This document shows, piece after piece, positions 37,401 to 48,769 of a DNA stretch of 64,000 bases. The stretch spans positions 62,693,254 to 62,757,253 of the forward strand of contig CM069590.1 of NCBI GenBank assembly GCA_035771175.1, given 5' to 3'. The notes under the pieces were generated by a model. That model had not been told where the DNA came from and made no database searches. It saw only the letters and a list, made by a program, of their open reading frames with translations. Source of the DNA: Paratinospora sagittata (Eukaryota > Streptophyta > Magnoliopsida > Ranunculales > Menispermaceae). The translations under genes were made by a program, and so were the position numbers. Within the stretch, counting starts at the first letter, position 1. The number at the start of each line of letters is the position of its first letter.

Positions 37401-39556
37401 TAAATTTTCATCACTTACATTAAACCCAAAAAAAAAAAAAAATGCAAAATTGCCATTTGCAGATTGCAAAATCAGCTTGGTTTTTTTTTTTTATTTTTTA
37501 AAGAAGAAGACGAGCAACGATTGCCTATAAAAAAGAAGAACAGCGCGCTTGGGATAAAATGGGTGATATGATCATTTTTAATCTTATTCCCATTGGCAAC
37601 CAAACATGGGGCTAGGATTAAAAATAATTCTATCCCATCCAATCCTCTTTGCCAAACGTACCCTTACAGTATTACTGATAAAGGCAAGCTTATGACAGGT
37701 GAGGGTGCACTCTACGGTGTGGATATCAACACTGGTGGAATTGCTGATTCATTTGCCAACTTTATATGGGAACCTGCAGTTGTGAAGGTATTCCTTCGTT
37801 CTTGTATGTGGTCTGTTGGTTGGTTCCTTAAAAAATGTTGATCACATCGTTAGTGATGACTGTAAGTTTGTTGCAGATAAATGCTATTAATGCTGCTACA
37901 GAAGCTGCTTGCCTTATTTTAAGTGTTGACGAGACTGTCAAAAACCCAAAGGTAATTCAGATTATGTATAGCTGCATTTTAGCCCTTAGTCATTTGGATT
38001 CTCTTTTTCTCATCACTTTGTTGGGTCTACATGCAAAATTTCAAGTGAAACAAGCTTAAAGCTCTGTGCTATGCGTGGCTGTTTTATAAATTGTTGTTAT
38101 TATTAACTAAATGTTTTATATTAACACATTATTCATACAAAAAACAGAAAAAAAAGAAGATAAATAGTACATCTAAAATATGTATAAATGAATAATTAAA
38201 ATTTTTGTATCAATAAATTATAAGTCAAAGTCTCTTCGATTTCCAAGTACACAATGAAAATTAATTAATGTATAAAATAAAATATCAATTAACTAAAATA
38301 TCTCTTATAGAATTTTGAAAAAAAATCTAGTTAGACATTTATAAAATTACCCCATAGAAAGAATTAAAATAAATTAAAATTGAATTAAATTAATTCAAAC
38401 AACCTACAAAATAAAATATGTACTTGAATCTACCAACCCATAAAAAATAAATAAAAATATATTTAACAACTAATTAACTAAAAATGACTAAACCATTAAG
38501 CTAAATAAATTTACATTAATGGAATTGGAAAATAATAAAAAAGCTAACCTATATAATTTATAACCCTGAATTAAATTTAAAGCCCAAGAATGTTTGCTTA
38601 AAAGGAGAGAAACGAAAAAAAAAAATCAAAAGAAAAGACCCAAAAAAACGATAGGACATAGACACTGATGCTAAACTATAAACTATCTTGCAAAAGTTTT
38701 TTAAAAACTTTAAAAATTGGAAGAGTCCAAATGAAGTGGGAGTTTTTCACACACATGCACACACACATGTTTTCTTGCTGAAAACTATAAAAATTTCTAA
38801 AAATTATACCCTGTTTGGTTTGTTATTTAGATATAGTTTCTTGTATCCAAAAACTTGACCAAAAAAAAAAAAGTTTGGCTGGTTAAATCTAAAAACTGTT
38901 TTTTAATATTTTAATTAGAAAATAGGCTGTATTTAGAAAACAATAAAAAATTGTTTTTAAAATTTCCACTTTTCATATTGTATCCTAGTTTTCAATTCAT
39001 GAAACAAATGCGGTTAATTTGCACTTCATCCATTTGATACTGGCATACATAATTACAGCCACAATCTCCATGACAATATCGTTCCATACTTACATGGTAC
39101 CCACTATCTGCAGTCATGAACACCAGTCACGTGGCCAATATCATGACCATATTCTGACTCCGTCACCACTATAGTACCACTTACATATCACAACCAAAGT
39201 ACGTCATCATGACTAATAATGCCATTGCCATTGTTGTTTTGCCATCTCCATCCTTGTTAATTTCAGTGTATAATCATAACAGTTTTAGATAGAATCAGAA
39301 CACGAGTCTCCCATTTGTCCCACCAAGTTTCTGGTTATCAGGGAAACAGAAACTATTCATCTAACTTATCTTTTAAGTCTCGCTTCCATGTCTTTATCTT
39401 GTTGCGAGTCAGTCAACATTGTTAAGAATTATGCTGTTCCTGTTCCCATTGTAGTCTGAGAGTGCACAAGGTGAGGCTGCTGCAAGTGCCATGGGTCGGG
39501 GTCGTGGTGGAGCAGCATTCCGTGGTGGTCGTGGCCGGGGTATGCGAAGGCGGTGA
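31453..39556 (+). CDS. CCT7: T-complex protein 1 subunit eta (CCT-eta)
   Basis: Subunit eta of the cytosolic group II chaperonin TRiC/CCT, which folds actin, tubulin and other proteins using ATP. Fourteen exons: 31453-31467, 31607-31867, 32632-32757, 32844-33047, 33251-33420, 33511-33646, 33949-34065, 34685-34804, 34904-35002, 35600-35689, 37011-37098, 37699-37787, 37877-37951, 39455-39556. All are GT-AG with consistent phase and give 563 residues, the usual length. The first exon is only MATMM. Group II signatures include [46 protein letters not shown] (nucleotide binding), [17 protein letters not shown] and [17 protein letters not shown] (second ATP-site segment). The C-terminal tail is Gly/Arg-rich ([20 protein letters not shown]). 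Three introns carry MITEs. One unusual residue is the Cys in [11 protein letters not shown], where I expect Gly in plant relatives. Confidence 0.97.
32067..32276. mobile_element. Tourist/PIF-like MITE (210 bp) in CCT-eta intron 2
   Basis: TTA lies on both sides (32064-32066, 32277-32279). The inverted ends are long and close: GTTGCGTTTGGTTTGTGAT on the left and, read from the right, GGCTGTGTTTGGTTTGTGAT. This is the best-preserved member of the family in the window. Confidence 0.75.
34378..34396 (+). repeat. (CT)n microsatellite in CCT-eta intron 7
   Basis: A short CT dinucleotide run between exons 7 and 8. Confidence 0.8.
37206..37663. mobile_element. Tourist/PIF-like MITE (458 bp) in CCT-eta intron 11
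   Basis: TTA at 37203-37205 and 37664-37666. The ends are GGGCTCGTTTGGTG and, read from the right, GGGTACGTTTGGCAAAG. Subterminal blocks are also inverted (GGATAAAATTATTTTTATG on the left against AAAAATAATTCTATCC on the right). It is longer than the other elements and belongs to a different subfamily. It ends 35 bp before exon 12, close to the acceptor. Confidence 0.7.
38807..39013. mobile_element. Tourist/PIF-like MITE (207 bp) in CCT-eta intron 13
   Basis: TTA at 38804-38806 and 39014-39016. The left end is TACCCTGTTTGGTTTGTTAT; the right end read inward is CCGCATTTGTTTCATG. The interior aligns with the 32067 and 14903 elements but is more diverged. Confidence 0.55.
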
Positions 39557-41380
39557 GCTCTCTAGTTTTTTTACTCGTGGAAAAGAGCTCTTGATGAATG
39601 TTTTGATTTTGAATGCTAGAAACAGTTGAGTTTAATGATTTTGGCCCATCTTTGTCTCGGGTGTAATTTTTGTTTGTACTAGTTCATTCTGCTTTTTAGA
39701 TGTAAGTTGTACACGACCAGACAAAGGCATTTTGAAATTTAATTGACCCTCTTCAGTTGGTGGTGGCATTTAAGCCGATGGTCATCAGTTCTAGCTGTTT
39801 TTAGGTGAGAGAGCATTGATGTCACAGTGCCCTTGCAATTGTTTTGTTTTGTTGTCCGTTCTCGCCTCAGCCAGTACCAAAAGTACCGAGATACCAATAG
39901 TTGCGATGCTTCTTCTTCACTAGCTACAGTAGCTATGCTGTGGAATTACTAGGACATATGGTTCTCAGGTATGTAGCGGGCACTACCACATTATTTAAAT
40001 AATCTCTATAATAAGTTACCTTTTATGAACGTTTTGTTTTACCTGAAGCGAATCGATATCGCCTAATAATTTTTTTTATAAGTCAACGATCCATAGTGAT
40101 CGCCACTTATCTTGGGTGGCAGAGACATCTTCCCACAGTTCAAGAAGTTGAGGTTTTAATTCTTCTTAAAGGGAGTTATGCCCATCAGGTGTGACTGTTT
40201 TCCCATTTTAAACAAGGGGAAAGATAACAGTCCATAGTCTTGAAAATATTTCAATAATATGTTTTTCATGCCTCTTGCGTGATGTTGTCATGTTGAGAGT
40301 TCTAATGTTAGCATGGAGTTTTTGTGGGTTTGTGAAATGTGACGCATCTTTGTATTATCACTTAGGTATAGAATCTAAACAGTTTTTTGTTTTCAAAAAA
40401 ACATTTCATGAAAACATGTTTGGTTGTTGGTTTGAAAATTTTCTAAAAAGCTATTCGTTGATCTAAATTTTAAAATTTGTGAAGAAAACAAGAAATTTAT
40501 TTTCTGAAAAAAGTACTGGGTGTATAAACTGTTTTTAAATTGTGAACCAAACAGGCCTAGATAGCGAATTGAAAAACAGAGGAACAATAATAGATGAACT
40601 ATTATTTGACATAAAAGGTTTAGAATGGTAAATGAGGGGAGGATGTCCAATGCAAATAGAGCCTTTTTCTTGCTTCATTTGTAGGAATAGCTTTCATTAA
40701 AAGAAGTATACCTGCTCACTTACAAAACACACCAACTGCTCGTACTATCAACAAACTTGCATGGGCATATTAAATATTTAATACACTTGCCTTTGAAATA
40801 TTGAGAGTGCATTTTCTTTTCTGTATTTGTTAGTTTGTGATGGAATTTGATGTTCAAGGGCTGGTTTGCACCATCATGGCTCAAACTTATAAAGTTTTCA
40901 AAAAAAAAAACTACCTGATCCAAGGATTTATTTTAGCGATGGATATGGCATCTAAAACTTCAACCAATTTTGCAGAAACAATTGAAACTCAACCATATAA
41001 AGTTCAGTTTAGTAATGAAGATGGCATACCAAATTTTTGTAGAAACAATGGTAACTCAACCATTTAATACTTCCTCAAAAAAACTCTCTATCAAGACCTT
41101 GTTGCCATTTTATGAACTTACTTGTTACAAAAAACAGTTCTGCAATAAATCGGAAAAACAAATATTTCTAAAATGCCATTTTCGTTTCTTCTTCAAATTC
41201 TTGCAAATTCCAAATGGCGGCAATCGGTTGGACACCAATAATAACTTCAATTTCTTCAATTCAACTACTCAAACCACCTGTCCATAAGCATGTGTGGACT
41301 TGCCATTCTGCCACGCGCACACACGTCACAGTACTAATGTTAGAAAGAAACAAGAGAAACCAAAATGAGTTCTCACAAAC
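39557..41380. other. CCT-eta 3' UTR and intergenic space to the MATE gene
   Basis: The two genes converge here. The sequence after the CCT-eta stop looks like a 3' UTR to about 39.75 kb. A further MITE-like end (ACCAAACAGGCCTAG) lies near 40550. No protein-like frame was found. Confidence 0.4.
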
Positions 41381-44300
41381 TCAAAAGTTGGAAACTACAG
41401 TTTCAGGTGGTGGTGCTTCTAGAGATCCTCCCCATTGCCTGATTCTATTAGATGCTGTCATAGCCTGCAAGAAGAAGAAGAAGAAGAACAGATTTCAATT
41501 ACTCAGGAGAAGAATAATTCAAGGGTAGAGAGAGAGAGAGAGAGAGAAGGAAACTTGTTTACCTCTTTTTTCCAGTCTGTGACGTAAGTGAGGAAAGTTA
41601 GAATCAAAGTCTGCAAGCCCACTCCAGTGATCATACCAGTCCATATTCCCTGACATCACAATTGCCCATCCACCTTATTGTTATTAAATGTTTCAATTCC
41701 AAATTAAGCAATGCAATGAATGAGTTATGAGTGTACAAATGAAACCACATGCTCCGGAAGGCTTAATATTAGCTTTTTTTTTTTTTTTTTTTTTTGGAAG
41801 AAATATAATGTTAGTAATTAGTTGTATAACAAGTTTCATTACCAAACTACATGCTCAGGGAGGTATCAGGCCTGTTTCAAACTCATTAATCTCCTTCACC
41901 CCTTGGAGTGAGCAAGGACAAGAGTTGAACCTAAAATCTTTGAGTTTCAACACATCTTTACCAATTGCATTAACTCAATCCGCAAGGAAAATTAGCATTA
42001 AAAGAATAAACCCACCATTTTTGCATAATTAAGGGACCGAGGCCCTTGTTTTTATTTATTTAATGAAAGAAACATCAGCATTAAAAGAATATGTCCACCA
42101 TTGGCACAGCGACTGAGACCCTTAGTTTTTATTAATCACAAACCTATAAACATGTGGGATGTACAGATATGTTATAACACAAATTTCAAAATTTTTATAA
42201 AAATAAAATTTTAAAATGACAATGTTTTTTAATGGTTTATCATAATTTGTTAGAATTTATTTATATATTTTTTGTGCCGTATAATTACTATTGCATAACA
42301 TCTACAAAAATCTTAATCTTTATAACTAAACGATAATTCATGACCAAAAAAAAAAAAAAAAACTAAGATTCTCAAAAACTGTTTGTTATAAGATTTAAAA
42401 ACCGTTTTCTGTTTTTAAATCTAAGATTCTCAAAAAAGTTGTTCAGTTGAAGTATTTTCAAAATATTTAAAAATTACTTTTTGATTTGACTTCAAAAGTT
42501 GTGAAGAAAACAAGAATTCAATAGATTGTTGTTTTCATTGTTTTTTAAAAATGAACTCTGAAAATAACTATTTAAAAATCATTTTTAAATTGAATACCAA
42601 ACGAGCCTAAAAGAACATTAGACGGTGCAAAACATAGTCTTCTTAAAATTTTCTAAACACATTAATTAACAATTAATTAATAAATATCTCAATGTGGGCA
42701 TTTCCAGTTCTAATATATTGCTTGGGATTTAAATTGGGTAATGAATAATTAAAGAGAAACAGCGTCAATGCAACAAGAAAGAAAAGGAAGTTCCATGAAA
42801 TTTACCACAACTCCCATGTCCAATACTCTGCCAAGGAAGAAGCCCAATGGAAGACCAAGGATATAATAGCAAGCAAGGTTGACGTAAGCCACTACCTTCT
42901 GCCAACCGGCCCCTACAGCCACACCTGAAACCAAATGTTTGCAGAATTTTTAACTTAAATTTAAAGCCATAATACACCTTTCTTGTGATTTTCAATTACT
43001 GCATAACGAGTATGTTTCTCTGTGCATTACTCGCATTGTATTTTATAAATAAATTAAAAATATCAATTGAAGACACGAATGTGTAGTGAATAATAAATTA
43101 TAAAATAACTATGTCCCCCTAAGACTATAAATTTTGAAAAATGTTTTGTGGGTGACAACGTTATTTTTCGACACTAGCACCCAACTCCCTTGAATGTTTT
43201 TGAGATGTTCGTATATTGCGTAATATCCTAACATTTAACAGAAATTGAGTGCCAACGTCAAAAAAATAACATTGGAACCTAACAAATCTTTAGCATTACT
43301 CATAAATTTTAATATTTAAAACAATGATCACACTACGAGGGACTTTTTGCATTATACTAATTACAGATAATATATAGCAATGCTAGAATCAAACCTGTTA
43401 GAACTGGCTGCACACTGTTGAGTAGCACAGCTATGGAAAATACAACAGCAAGATCAGAGACGGCATGGACGACCTCTTTACTGTTTGTAAAGGGTACACC
43501 ATACACATCCTTCAGTGCCAAAACAAGGGCACAGAATATCAAACCAAGTATTACTGAAAACGTCAAAACCACTAATATGGAGAATTTGGCAGCCCTTGGC
43601 CTCCCTGCTCCAAGCTCATTTGAGATTCTCACACTGAAACAATATAAATGTTTTTAAAAAAAATAATCAAGAGTTTGATAATTAAGTGCTTAATTGGCAG
43701 TTCTATCAGCTAAATCATGAATCTTTTTCATCAAGTTTTCATGGGCATGATTATTATTACCTGATTGCTGCATTGAATCCAAAGAACACCATGATCTCCC
43801 ATCCATTCAGGTTGGTGCTGCCATTGCAAAGTAGAGGTAATTCGTTTTTTCTAGTGAAAGTCTATATAAACACATTAATTGGTGAAACTTTGAAGGAGAA
43901 AACTATACCAAATGGATATGGCAGCTACTCCTATCTGGGGGTTCTTCAATTGGCCGGCCACAACCACCAGAAGCATATAGTACCAGAACTCAAGACTGCA
44001 TATATGGTTAAAAGAAGGAATCAGAAACTTTGATTTCTCTCTTGGTTCAACTAGTAATTTCAAAATTGAATATTAAGGGTATGTTTTGGTAACTAACAAA
44101 ATGAGGATTTTTTTGAGAAAACTAGTGAATTTCTTGAGAAATTCATATTTTCTAGTGTTCCAAAAGAGTTGAGAACAAGATTTTCTCAGCCTCTTTACTT
44201 TATCACCATAATTTTCTTATGTAGGAAAGAATTCGACTATAGTTGTGCAATTGAATAACCAGCAACCATGAGAAGAATTTCTTGTGTTTGATCAAACAAC

Positions 44301-45565
44301 CATAAAAAAATTTTCTCAAGAAGATTCTCTCGCGAGAATATTATCGAGAAAACATTGTTTTCCCAATGAAAATTCTCTTAGCCACATAACACATCCTAAA
44401 ACCATAAAAAAATTGCCAAATTAGCTGGGTTTCATTTCCATACCACATCATAACTGCTGAAGCAATTGAGAGCCGAGCAAAGCCTCCCAAAGAATGGAAA
44501 GCACTCCAACTAAAACCAGTCCAAGCTCCAGGACAGTACCCAAAAGCAATATAAGCAAACTGACCAAAAACATTAATCCACCAAGAAACATTGAGAGAAA
44601 TTGCTGCCCCCACAAGCCCAAGATCAAATTGCACTATCAGAAGCCAGCTCAAGAACACATGAAACACAAGTGCAAGTCCTGCCATCCATGCCATGGTCCA
44701 AACCTTGCTCTGTGCTTGCAGAAACTTCTGAATTGGGAAATTGAAAGCATATGCAAATAACTGAGGAATCATGTATAGTGAAAAAGTCCCTGCAAGCTTT
44801 GCAATCTCTTCATTTTGACCAAAAAATCTCAAAACTGGGGTTGCCCAGATGTAGATTGGGAGCATAATTATGCAAGTCGCATTTAAAATGACCCAAGAAC
44901 GTTGCATATATATTCCCAACATATTTAGCTGCTTTGCTCCAAATGCTTGCCCACATAGCGTTTCAAGCGCGCTTCCCATTCCCAACTGTTGTTTCAAAAG
45001 ATTAAAAAAAAGAAAAAAAAAGTTAGTATCTATATATGGTTGGCAAGCAAATGATGGCTATAATTTTTTGGCTAGGCGGTTTCTAACTGGGTATCAGAGA
45101 TCAGAGAGAGGTTCTACGTTGGAACCTCCTTGCAAGCATATTTGCTTGCTCATGGTTGATTAAACAAAGTTTATTATATATGGATCTTAATAGTAGCTAT
45201 AATCTATAGATAGCTTTTATGTTTAAGTGATGTCTAACAAAACTCTTCTTTTTTTGTTTTTTAACAAATGAAATGCTTAAAATTGGGGAAAATGATTTTA
45301 CCATGATCCCAAAAGCGAGACCAGCTATGACCATGTTTTCTGTGGAAACGGCGTCGAGCTCGAGAGTTGTGAGATGCCCAGCAAACACTTGCGTGACAGC
45401 TCCGAGAGAGTATTGAGCAATAGAAGTGAAGATAGCTGGACCGGCTAAGTTCCATAGCAACTTGTTCTCCTTTATCGCTTCTTTCACGAAAACTTTGCAG
45501 TTTGTGATCTCATCGATGTCTGGTTCTCGTTCTAACAGCGGATCATGCAAATCTCCGCCCGCCAT
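41381..45565 (-). CDS. MATE-family transporter (DETOXIFICATION protein)
   Basis: Multidrug and toxin extrusion transporter, a membrane antiporter exporting organic solutes in exchange for protons. Eight exons on the minus strand: 45565-45302, 44985-44444, 43995-43909, 43817-43761, 43633-43395, 42924-42806, 41649-41563, 41464-41381. All junctions are GT-AG, phases match and the product has 492 residues, normal for plant MATEs with twelve membrane helices. Landmarks: GMGSALETLCGQAFGAKQ, GIYMQRSWVIL, FLQAQSKV, SAVMMCLEFWYYMLLV, NGWEIMVFFGFNAAISVR then ISNELGAGRPRAAKF, and LNSVQPVLTGVAVGAGWQK. By sequence it sits with the DTX29-35-type subfamily, but I would not fix a number. The frame is open for 105 codons upstream of the chosen ATG, with further in-frame ATGs. 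I chose MAGGDLHDPLLERE because family N-termini of this length begin there. Substrate unknown. Confidence 0.95.
41527..41547. repeat. (GA)n microsatellite in the last MATE intron
   Basis: A GA dinucleotide run; a GAA trinucleotide run (41468-41489) lies nearby, just upstream (in gene direction) of the final exon's acceptor. Confidence 0.85.
41774..41985 (-). mobile_element. SINE-like element in MATE intron 6
   Basis: On the minus strand a tRNA-like promoter is visible: an A-box-like TTAATGCAATTGG (41973-41961) and a B box AGGTTCAACTC (41932-41922), about 30 nt apart. Some 125 nt of body follows, then a run of about 22 A (T run 41774-41795 on the plus strand). A diverged second copy lies at 56259-56465. 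Spacing, boxes and tail fit a tRNA-derived SINE. Confidence 0.5.
44080..44395. repeat. MITE-like dispersed repeat in MATE intron 2
   Basis: It starts TAAGGGTATGTTTTGGTAAC and ends CACATCCTAA, giving roughly inverted ends with a possible TAA duplication. Internal TTCTTGAGAAATT/TTCTCAAGAAGATTCTC blocks match the repeat at 5940-6560. Confidence 0.45.
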
Positions 45566-46253
45566 CTTCTCTTCTCCTTCTTCTTCTACAAGAAGTAGAA
45601 GCTGAACCCAGATAGAAAAAGAGGTTTTATAATCTAAAGGTTTTAATTGGACGAGAAGCTCGTGGGATGCTTGACCGGACTCCTCGTGGGTTTGTACAAA
45701 GTTTGCAGTTCTTTCGCGTTGACCATTCCCAACAGCATGTATACGATGAAGAACCAAATACTTGCTCTTTAATGGTTTCTTTTTTATTGTATCCGACATC
45801 TCAAGTTTGGTCCAAGTTTTAATTGGCAATTTTTTAAAGTGATACACTTTAATATTCATGCTTAAGATTTTAATATTCACTCGTGTTTAAATTCATCAAT
45901 AAATTAATTAACCTAATTAATCTGCCTTAACTTATCAAAGAGGCTCCATACCAGAGCTGTTACCCATGGTTAACTGTGTAATTACTCCTACAATTCCTAC
46001 AATTCTCATGGATGTTATCTTTCTATTTAAAGTTATTCTCATTTAAAAAAAAAAACAAAAAAAAAAGTGTCATTAGTCCCATTTTCTCATCCAATTTTTT
46101 GCCTACTCTGTTTTTGCGAAATTATTACGTTAATATCCAATGGATCCAATTTCATTGGTTGATGTTGCAATATTGTTTAATACATGAGATTTCATTGAAC
46201 TTATGTCTTTTGAGAGGTTGCGGGTTCAAATTTCTCTTAGTCATTGTGTGTTA

Positions 46254-46661
46254 AGGGGTGTAAGTCAACCAAACTAAATCGAACTAAAATTAATGAATTG
46301 AATTAGCTAATGATATTCATAAATTTTAATAATTATTTTTATAAGATAATATAAATACTTTTGTATTATAATTAAAATAAAACTCTTAAAATATTTTTTT
46401 AATATAAATCATTATTTTGTATTATATATTATTAATGAATTACTTCTAATTACTTTATAGCTTTATCATTGTTTAAGTTAATTTATATTCAAATTATCAT
46501 GAAACTTAAAGTCAATCCAATTGAACTAGTTTACCTTGAATTGGATTGAGTTTAAGGAGTATTATGGGTTAGATTGGATTAAAAAATACCTAGCGCAAAT
46601 AAGTTTGGGTTGAATTAATATTTGACTTCAACCCAATTCAATCTAACCAGTTGCACCCCCT
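46254..46661. mobile_element. Short foldback/hAT-MITE-like element (about 408 bp)
   Basis: The ends are inverted: AGGGGTGTAAGTCAACC on the left and, read from the right, AGGGGGTGCAACTGG. Internally, paired inverted stretches such as AACCCAATTCAATC (right) oppose GATTGG-type sequence. The flanks ATTGTGTT and ATTGTATG agree at six of eight positions, so an eight-base target duplication of hAT type is possible. No coding capacity. Confidence 0.45.
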
Positions 46662-47233
46662 ATTGTATGTAGTTGAATCATATTCATGCCTTAAGTTTTC
46701 TTAGTTCTTTAGGCTTTGTGGGGGAAGCTGTTAAAATCACCATCTATTTACTCTCTCCACCCACTTAAGTTAAAAAAAATAAAAAGACACAAATATCCTT
46801 ACATGAAATTACTAAAAAATAAAAAATAAAACTCATCCTATACCCTCCCCTTCTCTCTTCATCCATTTATCTTTCAACCCTAAACCTTTAAACCCTTTCA
46901 ATCTTCAATCCTATCATTTTTATTTTTTTTTATTTTTTCAAAATTAAATCGTATATTTTCAACAATTTATTGACCTACAATTATTTACAAGAGTTTAAAA
47001 GTGTTTTCATTGGCTTAGAAAGTGTTGCAAGTGGTAAACCTTAAAGTTTTTCTCCAAACAAGCCATTTAATTGACGGTAGGAAGGAAAACAAGTAAAATC
47101 GAAAGTTTTTCACACCCTCTACTACGCGTATTAGTTTTGTTAGACTTTCTTTTGTTGAAAAATATTCATAAATTAAAAAAAAATAGAGTTTAAAATGAGT
47201 TTTGAAAATTCATTTTTAATTTCCCAACATAAG

Positions 47234-47398
47234 CTGTTCGGCCATCAAGAACCGGACAAAACCACTCTGTCCGGCCAAGGGTGGTTGGAAAAATTTGATC
47301 TGTCCAGCCACTCTTGATCGGATAGAATGAGTTTGTTCAGCCGCCCCCAATCGAACAAAATGGTTCTATTCAGTTCTAGATGGCTGGACAAGCTTCAA
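47234..47398 (+). repeat. 33-bp minisatellite, five diverged copies
   Basis: Units start at 47234, 47267, 47300, 47333 and 47366, always exactly 33 apart. Each starts with a variant of CTGTCCGGCC (CTGTTCGGCC, CTGTCCAGCC, TTGTTCAGCC, CTATTCAGTT). Most end with a variant of the opposite-strand sequence (ACCGGACAAAA, ATCGGATAGAA, ATCGAACAAAA). The period is strictly conserved although the bases have diverged. Confidence 0.8.
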
Positions 47399-48769
47399 TT
47401 TTTATTACAATTTTAACTTTTTTTTTTTGTTTTCTCTCCTTATTTTCAACCCCTAGCCGTATGGCCATATGGCCAGGGAGCCTAGTAATGCCAACAAGGA
47501 TGCTGCTTTTGGTTTATTTATTGGCAAAGTAGAAGTTTCTTCCGAATAAAACAACACAAAATTTCAATCATACACGTGGAATGATTAGGCTTTCGTTTTC
47601 AGAAAAAGAAGATATGTCGCGCACGCACCTAGTCCAACTTCAACTCCCTCTCACTTGATATTTGGAAAATGTATGCACCAATTTAATTTGGCTTTCAATC
47701 TCACCATCAAATATATATATATATATACTGAAAAAAATCGTCAATAAGATGTGATGTGTTCAAATCGAAGTGACCTTTTAGGATGATGCAAGAGCTATCA
47801 CTCACGTCATTGATTTATTATCAATCATTCACCTATGCCCTTTGTCTTTTATATCAGATATTGAAATATTTTCACACAATGAAGGATTCAAAACAATCCG
47901 ATCGAGCTGTGCCCCGGTGGCCATTGAGAACAAAAAAATCACAAAAAAATTCCATCTCTCCTTGCTCGTGCATATATATAGTTGTATTGGTTTTCAATAA
48001 TAAATCAAGAGAAGGCAGATTTAGATAAATATGTTATAGAACATTAAGAGATATAATCATAAATAATTAAATACATTTGAAATAAATGATAAAAATAATT
48101 TCAATTAGAAATTATAAAATAAGAATAAATCAATTAAGAATAAGGTGATATAGAATAGTAAAATGAATATTAGCTACACTATAACAAAAGGAACTAAGAC
48201 TCAAGTGAACAACTAAAATTGGAAAACAAACTAATACCTTCACCCATATTAAATGGTGTTTCTTAATTATGTCTTTCAAGTTCTAGAATTCATAGACAAT
48301 TTCACTTATGGAGATAATAGACTTGGGGACTCTTATACATGCATTGTTCTCTCTCCTTCCATCATAAAGAGTGGACAATAATTGATCACTTTAGTTGATG
48401 TAGATAATAATTAATATTACTTTATGTGGTTTGAGACCCATATGTTGGCCACTTTATGAGTAAGGCATGTGAGTCACACCACGATCAACAATCTCTCACT
48501 TGACTCACGATCTGAAAACCTTATGTGGTCGTACTGAAACTAACAAATGCAGACTTAATTGGAAATTTTTAAAACTTGAATTATGGCGGTTGGGTTCTTT
48601 AAACAAACATTCCCTTCCATGTATCACAAGTATAAAATTTCTAAAGAAACATATTAAACTGTATGAATGAACTTCCTATAAGTCATTCAGAGTTCAACTT
48701 TATTAATCCTAATGGATTAGTGAACATTAACTTTATGTACACAATCAAAAATTTATTTCACCTGAATGC

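Larger units (their letters stand above)
45566..48150. other. Gene-poor region downstream of the MATE promoter
   Basis: This stretch contains the MATE 5' UTR and promoter (to about 46 kb), one foldback element (46254-46661) and one minisatellite (47234-47398). It shows no gene I can support. Confidence 0.5.

Noticed and set aside
46205..46245. GCGGGTTCAAATTTC resembling a tRNA B box
   Set aside because: There is no matching A box or cloverleaf upstream; the motif is common in plant repeats.
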